A stretch of DNA of 64,000 nucleotides from Glaesserella australis (GTDB lineage Bacteria > Pseudomonadota > Gammaproteobacteria > Enterobacterales > Pasteurellaceae): NCBI RefSeq assembly GCF_003260095.1, contig NZ_PTPX01000018.1:62001-126000 (forward strand), given 5' to 3'. Shown in pieces: positions 10,837 through 17,951 of this stretch; positions within the stretch are counted from its first letter, which is position 1, and every line of letters starts with the position of its first letter. A program made the translations under genes and the position numbers. Under the pieces are notes generated by a model. It worked only from the letters and a program-made list of their open reading frames with translations. It did no database searches and was not told the origin of the DNA.

Positions 10837-10892
10837 CTAATCTGACAGGACACACACTTAAGCTAAAAACTGTCAGATTAGATTTGGTTTTT
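10837..10892. terminator. Terminator between recB and ilvM
   Basis: A perfect 12-bp stem CTAATCTGACAG (10837-10848) pairs with 10870-10881 across a 21-base loop and is followed on the plus strand by ATTTGGTTTTTT. It terminates recB and may act in both directions. The same stem arm recurs in the terminator at 17874. Confidence 0.75.
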
Positions 10893-10901
10893 TATCCTAT
10901 T

Positions 10902-11120
10902 TTAATGAAGCTCAATAACATCTGGTAATTTCACCAACTGATTAAGCAGTAACTCAATCGCTCTTTCGCTTTGCACTTTGATGCTTAAGCTGAACGCTGT
11001 GCCGTGATTTTCGGCGTTAAGGGATAACACTTCAAATCCACGATGACGGATTACTCGTAATAAACGCTCAAGGGTTTCTGGGCGTTTGTTGGCTTTGATA
11101 ACAAGTTGATATTGTTGCAT
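10902..11120 (-). CDS. ilvM: Acetolactate synthase II small subunit IlvM
   Basis: Regulatory subunit of acetolactate synthase. The 72 residues form a single ACT-type fold (MQQYQLVIKANKRPETLERL, then GFEVLSLNA). It starts 8 bases after ilvG on the same strand, the classic ilvGM pair. The short length fits IlvM rather than the longer IlvH/IlvN subunits. In this family the small subunit is needed for full activity of IlvG. Expression should follow the attenuator at 12839-12973. Confidence 0.92.
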   Translation of the reverse strand: MQQYQLVIKANKRPETLERLLRVIRHRGFEVLSLNAENHGTAFSLSIKVQSERAIELLLNQLVKLPDVIELH

Positions 11121-11128
11121 ATTTCCCC

Positions 11129-12787
11129 CTACACTCCGATGTCTTCATCTAACATATCATTATTACAGGCATTTGGCGGCACAAGCGGCCACACGTTTTC
11201 TTCATTTGGAATACAAACGTGTAACAAATAAGCCCCCTCGCTGTTTAACAAGCGGTCTAATGCGTCAGAAACTTCGCACGCTTTTTCAATCCGCTCCGCT
11301 GGAATATCAAAGGCATTTGCCAACATCACAAAATCAGGGTTGTCGTCTAAAATCGTTTGGCTGTGGCGACCGTGAAAGAATAATGACTGCCATTGACGCA
11401 CCATACCTAAACGTTGGTTATCCAACAACAAAATTTTCACAGGCAATTTGCCACGTTTAATCGAACCCAGCTCTTGCACATTCATCATAAAAGAGCCGTC
11501 ACCTGTTACCACAATCACAGGATCAGTCGGACGAGCTTTTGCCGCCCCTACTGCCGCTGGCAAGCCAAAGCCCATTGTGCCAAAGCCTGCGGAAGTGATG
11601 TAATTTTCAGGGGCATAATGTTGCATATGTTGAGCCGACCACATTTGATGTTGCCCTACGTCTGTGGTGACAACGGCATTTTGTGGTTTGCGAACCGAAA
11701 GCGTATGTAACAACGCCCAAGGATCGATCTCGCCATCGCCTGCATTTTCTTGATAACTGAAATCAAATTCCGCTTTCAATTTCTGCACATCTTCTCGCCA
11801 AGCGTCAATCTCAAGGGGCTGTGTTAAAGCGGTGATCGCTTCGATCAAATCGTCTCTTAACGCCACGTCTGCTTTGCGTAACTTATTGATTTCAGCCACA
11901 TCAATGTCAATATGGATCACTTTCGCATTCGGGGCAAAGGTATCGAGTTTGCCGGTAACTCGGTCGTCAAATCTTGCTCCACACGCTAACAACAAATCGC
12001 ACTCTTGCACCGCATAATTCGCCGCTTTTGTGCCGTGCATTCCGATCATTCCCATATAGAGCGGATGTTGCGGTGGAATCGAGCCTAAGCCTTTTAAGGT
12101 TGAAACAGATGGAATATTTGCAATTTCTAGGAAAGATCTTACCGCTTGCACACCGCCTGACATTCCCACGCCGCCACCAACATAAAGTACAGGGCGTTTG
12201 GCTTGGGCTAATAAGGCTTTGGCTTGCGAAAGTGCGGTTGGATTTTGAGCTTCTGGAGCAACTTTTTCATAGACGATTGGCGAAAGTGAAGTTGGGGCAA
12301 ATTGCACATCTTTTGGAATATCCACCAGCACTGGACCTGGACGACCACTTTGGGCAATTTGGAAGGCTTTTGCGATAATTTCAGGCAATTCATCGATATT
12401 TTGCACAATAAAACTATGTTTAGTACAAGCCAACGATAAGCCCAACACATCAGCCTCTTGGAAAGCGTCAGTTCCGATAAATGCCGAAGCCACCTGCCCT
12501 GTAATTGCCACCACAGGAATGGAGTCCATTAAAGCATCGCCTAAACCTGTAACAAGGTTGGTTGCCCCCGGCCCTGATGTTGCAATACAGACTCCTGTTT
12601 TGCCTGTCGATCTAGCATAGCCGATTGCCGCCATTGCCGCCCCTTGTTCGTTACGGCAAAGTAAATGATCTAAGCCCGAATCATAGATTGCATCATAGAC
12701 AGGCATAATCGCTCCGCCAGGGTAGCCAAATAGCGATGTTACGCCGTGAGCTTTTAAACACTCAACCACTAAATTTGCACCGTTCAT
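11129..12787 (-). CDS. ilvG: Acetolactate synthase II large subunit IlvG
   Basis: Thiamine-diphosphate enzyme joining pyruvate with a second pyruvate or 2-oxobutanoate, the first common step to valine, leucine and isoleucine. The 552 residues show the catalytic-glutamate segment [19 protein letters not shown], the FAD-region [12 protein letters not shown], and the C-terminal diphosphate/Mg motif [14 protein letters not shown] followed by [14 protein letters not shown]. The reading frame is intact, unlike ilvG of E. coli K-12, which carries a frameshift. It is followed by ilvM. Upstream lies a leader ORF and terminator, so it is regulated by charged Ile/Val/Leu tRNA. Confidence 0.96.
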   Translation of the reverse strand: MNGANLVVECLKAHGVTSLFGYPGGAIMPVYDAIYDSGLDHLLCRNEQGAAMAAIGYARSTGKTGVCIATSGPGATNLVTGLGDALMDSIPVVAITGQVASAFIGTDAFQEADVLGLSLACTKHSFIVQNIDELPEIIAKAFQIAQSGRPGPVLVDIPKDVQFAPTSLSPIVYEKVAPEAQNPTALSQAKALLAQAKRPVLYVGGGVGMSGGVQAVRSFLEIANIPSVSTLKGLGSIPPQHPLYMGMIGMHGTKAANYAVQECDLLLACGARFDDRVTGKLDTFAPNAKVIHIDIDVAEINKLRKADVALRDDLIEAITALTQPLEIDAWREDVQKLKAEFDFSYQENAGDGEIDPWALLHTLSVRKPQNAVVTTDVGQHQMWSAQHMQHYAPENYITSAGFGTMGFGLPAAVGAAKARPTDPVIVVTGDGSFMMNVQELGSIKRGKLPVKILLLDNQRLGMVRQWQSLFFHGRHSQTILDDNPDFVMLANAFDIPAERIEKACEVSDALDRLLNSEGAYLLHVCIPNEENVWPLVPPNACNNDMLDEDIGV

Positions 12788-12838
12788 ACGTTTCCTTTTA
12801 TGTTGTGTCGCCGTTTAGTTACGATTTTTTTTATAATA

Positions 12839-12868
12839 AAAAACCCCCACTAAAACTAGCGAGGGTTT
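12839..12868 (-). terminator. ilvGM attenuator terminator
   Basis: In the minus-strand RNA a 10-bp stem (12857-12866 with 12843-12852, two G-U pairs) closes a 4-base loop and is followed by TTTTTATTAT. It lies between the leader peptide and ilvG. Its 5' arm ACCCTCGC is exactly complementary to GCGAGGGT inside the leader (12906-12913), so an alternative antiterminator pairing is available. Confidence 0.85.
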
Positions 12869-12886
12869 ATGGAAGCATTACATTGA

Positions 12887-12973
12887 CTAACTGCGAGCTA
12901 ACCTAACCCTCGCGGTGATAATAATCACCGCGAGGTTAATAATAATGAGACTAGCAACAGAATGTAATTTCAT
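12887..12973 (-). CDS. ilvL: ilv operon leader peptide (IlvL-type), 28 residues
   Basis: Short ORF of 28 codons plus TAG, found by translating the minus strand upstream of ilvG. It starts MKLHSVAS and then runs through two blocks of three consecutive isoleucine codons (LIIIN and VIIIT). In all it has six Ile, four Leu and four Val. This is the composition expected of a leader whose translation stalls when branched-chain aminoacyl-tRNAs are scarce. The second Ile block lies inside a 12-bp hairpin (12908-12935), and the stop is 19 bases before the terminator stem. No strong Shine-Dalgarno is visible. The peptide itself is not expected to have a function. Confidence 0.85.
   Translation of the reverse strand: MKLHSVASLIIINLAVIIITARVRLARS
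12908..12935 (-). promoter_or_regulatory. Leader pause/antiterminator hairpin of ilvGM
   Basis: A perfect 12-bp stem CCTCGCGGTGAT with a 4-base loop lies within the leader ORF. When the ribosome stalls on the Ile codons here, its 3' arm (containing GCGAGGGT) is freed to pair with the terminator arm. Between 12974 and 13147 I see only AT-rich promoter-like sequence for ilv on one side and fxsA on the other. Confidence 0.7.
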
Positions 12974-13147
12974 TTTGATTCATTTAAAAAGTAAAACTAC
13001 TATATAAATAGCATATTTTTTGTATAAAACAAATGTTTTTTTGTGGTGGAGAGAAAAAATATTTTCTACATCATCAATAATCCCCAACCTTGAAAAAAAC
13101 AAGAATGAACCCTATTTAATCGCCATTCATCACCATAAGGAACCATT

Positions 13148-13612
13148 ATGCCTCTACTTATTTTGTTAGCTGGAATCTTTCTTTACATCTATATTGAAAT
13201 CTCACTATTAGTCAGTGTAGGTTCTGCAATTGGTGTTTTACCTTTAATTTTATTGATGATTGCGATTTCTGTTGCAGGATTATGGTTAGTCAAATTGCGT
13301 GGAATTATGGCGATTATGCAAATTCGCAGTGAAATCGCTCAAGGTAAAATTCCTGCACAAGCGGTCACTTCGTCAATCTTTTTTGCAATAGCGGGCGTAT
13401 TGTTGATTGTTCCCGGTTTTTTAAGCGATATTTTAGCGTTATTGTTACTTTTGCCTGTCACTCGCCAGTTATTTCAAGCGCTGTTTATGAAATATTTTTC
13501 AAGTCGTGTGAAATTTATGTCTTTTGGCTCAGCTAACCGCTATTCTCAAGATAATACAACTTTCGATGCGGAGTTTGAACGTAAGCACGATGAAGATAAG
13601 TGGTTGAAATAA
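13148..13612 (+). CDS. fxsA: FxsA family membrane protein
   Basis: Small inner-membrane protein of 154 residues. It has an N-terminal helix (LLILLAGIFLYIYIEISLLV), a second helix after a short glycine-containing turn, the cytosolic segment KLRGIMAIMQIRSEIAQGKIP, and a third hydrophobic segment VLLIVPGFLSDILALLLLLP, all typical of FxsA. In E. coli its overproduction relieves F-plasmid exclusion of phage T7; the native role is unclear. AAGGAACC precedes the ATG. Its stop overlaps the start of the DMT transporter (TAATG), so the two are translationally coupled. Confidence 0.88.
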   Translation: MPLLILLAGIFLYIYIEISLLVSVGSAIGVLPLILLMIAISVAGLWLVKLRGIMAIMQIRSEIAQGKIPAQAVTSSIFFAIAGVLLIVPGFLSDILALLLLLPVTRQLFQALFMKYFSSRVKFMSFGSANRYSQDNTTFDAEFERKHDEDKWLK

Positions 13613-14460
13613 TGAACCCATATCAACTTGCACTCTTAAAAGTTCATGGCACGGCGATTTTTTTCGGATTATCAGGCGTTTTTGGTGTTTTAATTGAAAG
13701 TTCGTCTGATGTATTAGTACTTGGCAGAGCAATGATTGCTTTTGCATGTATCTCCTTGTTTTTCTTATGGAAAAAACAGCCTTTAACAGCACTTTCTTTC
13801 AAAGAAAAATGCTCACAACTGATCTCAGGTAGCTTACTTGCATTGCATTGGGTCAGCTTCTATTTAGGCGTGAAAATTGGCGGGGTTGCCGTTGGCACAT
13901 TAGGTTTTGCAAGCTTTCCCGCATTTGTTGCACTATTTGAAATGATCGCATTTAAAGAGAAACTGCACTTTAGAGAGTATATTTTGTTAATGGCGATTTC
14001 CGTTGGGCTCATACTGATTACGCCCGAATTTCATTTTGGTAATCAGGCAACCCAAGGCTTGCTATGGGGCGTATTTTCAGCAGCAAGCTACGCTGTTTTG
14101 GCGGTTCTCAATCGACGAAACGCGACAAAACTTTCAGGCATTGAATCGAGCTGGTGGCAATATGTTGCCGTTATCCTTGTGTTACTGCCATTTTCAGCGA
14201 CATCATTGCCTTCTGTTAGTGCAATGGACTGGGTTTGGATTGGCTTTATTGGCTTATTTTGCACCACATTTGCCTATACACTTTATGTCTCAAGCCTCAG
14301 TGTTATCAACGCCCGTACCGCTGCGATGATTATTTCTCTTGAGCCTGTTTATGCCATTATTGTTGCGTGGATTTGGTTTGGAGATGTACCAACCTTATCT
14401 ATGGTCATTGGCGGCGCTTTAATTATTGGCTCAGTGGCGTGGGCAAATTTGAAAAAATAA
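13612..14460 (+). CDS. DMT superfamily EamA-type transporter
   Basis: Inner-membrane exporter or permease of about 282 residues with ten hydrophobic helices in two EamA repeats. The first repeat begins LLKVHGTAIFFGLSGVFG and the second after WSLGVFSAASYAVLAVLNR-type sequence. The start is the ATG overlapping the fxsA stop by one base, giving MNPYQLALLK; a start 12 bases earlier would lie inside fxsA. The substrate is unknown; members move amino acids, purines or other metabolites. It converges on thiB, with a long inverted-repeat terminator between. Confidence 0.85.
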   Translation: MNPYQLALLKVHGTAIFFGLSGVFGVLIESSSDVLVLGRAMIAFACISLFFLWKKQPLTALSFKEKCSQLISGSLLALHWVSFYLGVKIGGVAVGTLGFASFPAFVALFEMIAFKEKLHFREYILLMAISVGLILITPEFHFGNQATQGLLWGVFSAASYAVLAVLNRRNATKLSGIESSWWQYVAVILVLLPFSATSLPSVSAMDWVWIGFIGLFCTTFAYTLYVSSLSVINARTAAMIISLEPVYAIIVAWIWFGDVPTLSMVIGGALIIGSVAWANLKK

Positions 14461-14517
14461 ACAAGCGGTCAGCTGAGACAAAATATTTGCAAATATTGTC
14501 CCAAACTGACCGCTTGT
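14461..14517. terminator. Bidirectional terminator with inverted uptake signals
   Basis: The arms ACAAGCGGTCAG (14461-14472) and CTGACCGCTTGT (14506-14517) pair perfectly. Inside them GACAAAATATTTGC / GCAAATATTGTC extends the stem. It lies between the convergent DMT transporter and thiB genes, one base past the transporter stop. Confidence 0.75.
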
Positions 14518-14519
14518 AT

Positions 14520-15500
14520 TTATTGGCTTACCGCTTTTTGCCAACTGTTTAACCAAGCTCTCACTTTTTCTGTTTCAGGTTGGTAAAACTCAAGAATTTG
14601 ATAAGTCGGTAGCTGATTAAAAAGCGGATCGACATTGCTATTGTTCACAGGCTTCATCACGTTGTGATAAGAGATGAGTTTCTGCGCTTCAGGTTGCTGT
14701 AAGAAGGTTAAGAACTGACGAGCCAATTCCGTTTGTTTACTTGTTCTGGTGATCGCCGCAACTTCTACTTGCACTAAATGCCCTTCGCTAAAATCTGCTG
14801 CCACATATTTGTCTGTCTGCTCATGCCATTGGTGATATAACGGAGATGTGGTATAGCTTAAAACTAAATCCGACTCCCCTTTTAAAAAAGCGCCGTAAGT
14901 TTCAGACCAGCCTTTTCCAACAGTCACCGTATGTTTTGCCAAGGTTTGCCATGCGGATTCGGCTTGGTCGCCATACACTTGATTTACCCAATACAGTAAA
15001 CCACGACCGACCGTGCTGGTGCGTGGATCTTGATAAATTACTTTCAGATCTTGGCGTTCAACCAATTCTTTTAAACTTTTTGGCGGATTGACCACTTTCT
15101 CTTTATTGTAGATAAAGGCATATTCACCAAAGTCATAAGGCAAAAAGGTTTTACTTTGCCATGCAAGCGGTAAGTTATTGGCAGAATTTTGCAAATGATG
15201 CTCAACAAATAGCCCTGATTTTTCCGCTTCAGGCATTAAAAAATGGTCGATTCCAAGCATTACATCTGCTTTGGTTTTATTACCTTCCAAACGAATACGG
15301 TTAAACATCGTCACGCCGTCTTCAAAGGGCATAAACTTCAAATCACATTGACATTGTTGCTCAAAACGTTGTTCAAGTTGTTGACCTGGCCCCCATTCAG
15401 ACGCAAAGGAATCATAGGTATAAACTGTCAATGTTGGTTGTTGGGCAAAAGCGGTTGTCGCAAGGGCTAAAGCGGAAAGGGGGAAAAGATTGAATTTCAT
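14520..15500 (-). CDS. thiB: Thiamine ABC transporter substrate-binding protein ThiB
   Basis: Periplasmic binding protein of 326 residues for thiamine and its phosphates. It has a signal peptide (MKFNLFPLSALALATTAFAQ) and the family signatures LTVYTYDSFASEWGPG near the mature N-terminus, SYTTSPLYH in the second lobe, and VNNSNVDPLF near the C-terminus. AGGAG precedes the ATG. A TPP riboswitch lies directly upstream. In relatives thiB is followed by thiP and thiQ, but here it ends against a convergent gene, so the permease and ATPase must be encoded elsewhere or have been lost. Confidence 0.93.
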   Translation of the reverse strand: MKFNLFPLSALALATTAFAQQPTLTVYTYDSFASEWGPGQQLEQRFEQQCQCDLKFMPFEDGVTMFNRIRLEGNKTKADVMLGIDHFLMPEAEKSGLFVEHHLQNSANNLPLAWQSKTFLPYDFGEYAFIYNKEKVVNPPKSLKELVERQDLKVIYQDPRTSTVGRGLLYWVNQVYGDQAESAWQTLAKHTVTVGKGWSETYGAFLKGESDLVLSYTTSPLYHQWHEQTDKYVAADFSEGHLVQVEVAAITRTSKQTELARQFLTFLQQPEAQKLISYHNVMKPVNNSNVDPLFNQLPTYQILEFYQPETEKVRAWLNSWQKAVSQ

Positions 15501-15566
15501 TGAATACTCCTTCTAAAGATGAAAATAGAAGGATCTAAAACAGGCGATGTCGATTGTCTGTCTCAA

Positions 15567-15648
15567 ATCCCTACGCTGATATTAGTCAGATCAGGTTCTA
15601 TGGGTATTTCTCAGCCTTGCAATATGGACTTTGCAATGCACCCCAATG
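15567..15648 (-). promoter_or_regulatory. TPP riboswitch (THI element) upstream of thiB
   Basis: Minus-strand RNA carries all the conserved THI blocks in order: GGGGTGC, GGCTGAGA followed by ATACCC, GAACCTGATCTG, TAATATCAGCGTAGGGA. The distance to the thiB ATG is about 66 bases. Thiamine diphosphate binding is expected to reduce thiB expression. The element also covers the 5' end of the longest possible phoH reading frame on the other strand. Confidence 0.95.
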
Positions 15649-15756
15649 AGAACGGCGGTATTTTACTATAATTTAAACAAAAAATCGCTTAAAATGGCGA
15701 AATCCGACCATCAACAAGCGGTCAGTTTTACGCAAAATTTTGCAAAGGAAAAACTC

Positions 15757-16824
15757 TTGAACGAACTCATTTTTACCCTTGAACCCCAAGATAACGCACG
15801 CTTACAATCCCTTTGTGGACCTTTTGATGAACATTTAGCCTTAATTGAAAAAAGCTTTAATTTAATCATCGCTCGTCAAGCGTTCAGCTTTACCCTTCAA
15901 CCCGCCGAAGAAAATCACTATTCAGCCACTTTATTGAAAAATTCCGCCAAGCTGATTCAGCAACTTTACAATGAAACTGCACCAATCAAAGGCAAAGTGA
16001 AAGAGCTGGATTTAGAAGATGTTCATCTGGCGATTCAAGAGAGCCGAATGTTGTTACAAAATCAGTGGACAAGTTCAAGCCATGAGATTGCGATTAAAAC
16101 GAAACGTGGCGTAATTAAACCCCGTGGCGAACACCAACAAGCCTATTTACGCAATATTTTAACCCATGATATTAGTTTTGGAATTGGACCTGCAGGCACA
16201 GGGAAAACCTTCTTAGCAGTTGCAGCCGCAGTGGAATCCCTTGAACGCCAAGAGATTCGTCGAATTTTACTTACACGTCCTGCGGTGGAAGCAGGGGAAA
16301 AACTCGGCTTTTTACCAGGTGATTTAGGACAAAAAATTGAGCCTTATTTACGCCCGCTTTACGATGCCTTATTTGAAATGCTTGGCTTTGAAAAAGCACA
16401 AAAGCTGATGGAGCGAAATGTCATTGAAATCGCACCGCTTGCTTATATGCGTGGGCGTACGCTCAACGATGCTTTTATTATTTTAGATGAAAGCCAAAAC
16501 ACCACCACAGAGCAGATGAAAATGTTCTTAACCCGTATCGGCTTTAATTCTAAAGCAGTGATTACAGGTGATGTAACACAAATCGACTTGCCACGTAGTC
16601 AAAAATCAGGGCTAAAACACGCTATGGAAGTACTGAAAGATGTGCCAGATTTGAGTTTTAATTTCTTTGACAGCCAAGATATTGTTCGTCACCCTGTGGT
16701 TGCTAAAATTGTCCAAGCCTATGATGTGTGGGAAGCGGAAGATGAAGCTCGCCGTGAACAACGTAAATTGGAAAAATTAGCCTTAGAGCAACAAAAAATT
16801 TTAGAACAGGCGGAGCAACTATGA
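15757..16824 (+). CDS. PhoH-like ATPase (YbeZ family)
   Basis: Cytosolic P-loop protein of about 356 residues, linked in other bacteria to RNA metabolism and ribosome maturation with YbeY. It shows Walker A GIGPAGTGKTFLAVAAA, Walker B AFIILDESQNTT and the RPAVEAGEKLGFLPGD segment. The start is a TTG with AAAGGAA six bases upstream; translation then reads NELIFTLEPQDNARLQSLCG, aligning with the N-terminus of E. coli YbeZ. An ATG at 15694 or 15631 would add unrelated residues, cross an uptake signal and, for the longest, overlap the TPP riboswitch. The next gene overlaps its stop by 4 bases. ybeY is not adjacent. Confidence 0.85.
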   Translation: MNELIFTLEPQDNARLQSLCGPFDEHLALIEKSFNLIIARQAFSFTLQPAEENHYSATLLKNSAKLIQQLYNETAPIKGKVKELDLEDVHLAIQESRMLLQNQWTSSSHEIAIKTKRGVIKPRGEHQQAYLRNILTHDISFGIGPAGTGKTFLAVAAAVESLERQEIRRILLTRPAVEAGEKLGFLPGDLGQKIEPYLRPLYDALFEMLGFEKAQKLMERNVIEIAPLAYMRGRTLNDAFIILDESQNTTTEQMKMFLTRIGFNSKAVITGDVTQIDLPRSQKSGLKHAMEVLKDVPDLSFNFFDSQDIVRHPVVAKIVQAYDVWEAEDEARREQRKLEKLALEQQKILEQAEQL

Positions 16825-17867
16825 ATCAAATTTTAAAGGTTGGCATTGCTGGTTTTGGCTATTCCAGTAAAGTTTTTCACGTCCCCTTTTTAGTGCAAGA
16901 TACTCGTTTTAACATTGTGAAAGTGTATGAACGCTCAACCAGCAATGCGTTAGCAGTATTACCAAATGTAGAGATCGTGCGTGAATTTGATGGCTTACTC
17001 AGCGACGAAATTGATTTAATCATTATCACCACACCAAATCAAACGCATTATAGCCTAGCAAAGCAAGCCATTTTAGCGGGTAAACATGTGCTGGTGGAAA
17101 AACCGTTGGTTATCACTGCGGAGCAAGCACTTGAACTTGATGCGTTGGCAAAACAGCACAATGTCATTCTGTCGGTTTACCAAAATCGCCGTTGGGATCA
17201 TGCCACCGCTACTGCCAAGCAAATTTTAGCTCAAGGCTTAATCGGCGAAGCGGTAGATTGTGAAATCCGTTTTGAGCGTTATGCCAAAGGTAAAAATGCG
17301 AAGGCATGGAAAGAAACTGGCGAAAAAGGTACAGGCTTGGTTTATGATTTAGGCGTTCATCTGATTGATGCTAGCCTTTATTTATTCGGTATGCCAAATG
17401 CCGTATTCGCCGATATTCGTTATCAACATAAAGGCGCATTGAGCGATGATAACTTTACGATTCACCTTTACTACGATTCAGGCTTAAAAGTGGCTTTATA
17501 TGCAACAAAATATGCCCGTGAAGCAGGGAAACATTTTGTTCTACACGGTAAACTCGGTTCTTATGTAAAACAGAATGTCGATTGCCAAGAGAGCTTACTA
17601 ACAAGCGGTATGATTCCGCAAAAAAATTACAATTTAGAAAGCGAACAGGATTGGGGAATTTTACATACAGAAATGAACGGCGAAGTAGTTCGTCAGCCGT
17701 TTAACAACGCTGATACAAGTTATCAAGCATTATACGACAATCTTTATCTTGCCATTACTGAAAATGAATCTCTTGCTGTGACAGCCGAACAAGCAGCAAA
17801 GGTACTTTATATTATTGAAAAAGCGTTTGAAAGTGCAGTATCAGGAAAAAAAGTGAACATACTATAA
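16821..17867 (+). CDS. Gfo/Idh/MocA family NAD(P)-dependent oxidoreductase
   Basis: Predicted cytosolic dehydrogenase of 348 residues acting on a sugar, inositol or related polyol. The N-terminal Rossmann fold shows VGIAGFGYSSKVFHVPFL, the catalytic-lysine motif is HVLVEKPL at about residue 92, and the C-terminal beta-sheet domain starts near VDCEIRFERY. The GFGYSSKVFH pattern is that of the YdgJ/YhhX branch. It overlaps the phoH-like gene by ATGA, so it is co-transcribed and translationally coupled, though no functional link is obvious. The substrate is unknown. Confidence 0.87.
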   Translation: MNQILKVGIAGFGYSSKVFHVPFLVQDTRFNIVKVYERSTSNALAVLPNVEIVREFDGLLSDEIDLIIITTPNQTHYSLAKQAILAGKHVLVEKPLVITAEQALELDALAKQHNVILSVYQNRRWDHATATAKQILAQGLIGEAVDCEIRFERYAKGKNAKAWKETGEKGTGLVYDLGVHLIDASLYLFGMPNAVFADIRYQHKGALSDDNFTIHLYYDSGLKVALYATKYAREAGKHFVLHGKLGSYVKQNVDCQESLLTSGMIPQKNYNLESEQDWGILHTEMNGEVVRQPFNNADTSYQALYDNLYLAITENESLAVTAEQAAKVLYIIEKAFESAVSGKKVNIL

Positions 17868-17873
17868 TTTAAA

Positions 17874-17924
17874 CTAATCTGACAGTATGCATTATACTAA
17901 ATGTAAACTGACAGATTAGTTTTA
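17874..17924. terminator. Terminator after the Gfo/Idh gene
   Basis: The arms CTAATCTGACAGT (17874-17886) and ACTGACAGATTAG (17907-17919) pair with one central A-A mismatch and are followed by TTTTAATCCTTT. The stem shares its arm with the recB/ilvM terminator at 10837. Confidence 0.65.
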
Positions 17925-17951
17925 ATCCTTTACGAACTTTTCCCTATCTTA

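Noticed and set aside
15631-15756. N-terminal extension of the PhoH-like protein
   Set aside because: It overlaps the TPP riboswitch and an uptake signal and has no homology to YbeZ; the TTG at 15757 has the ribosome site.
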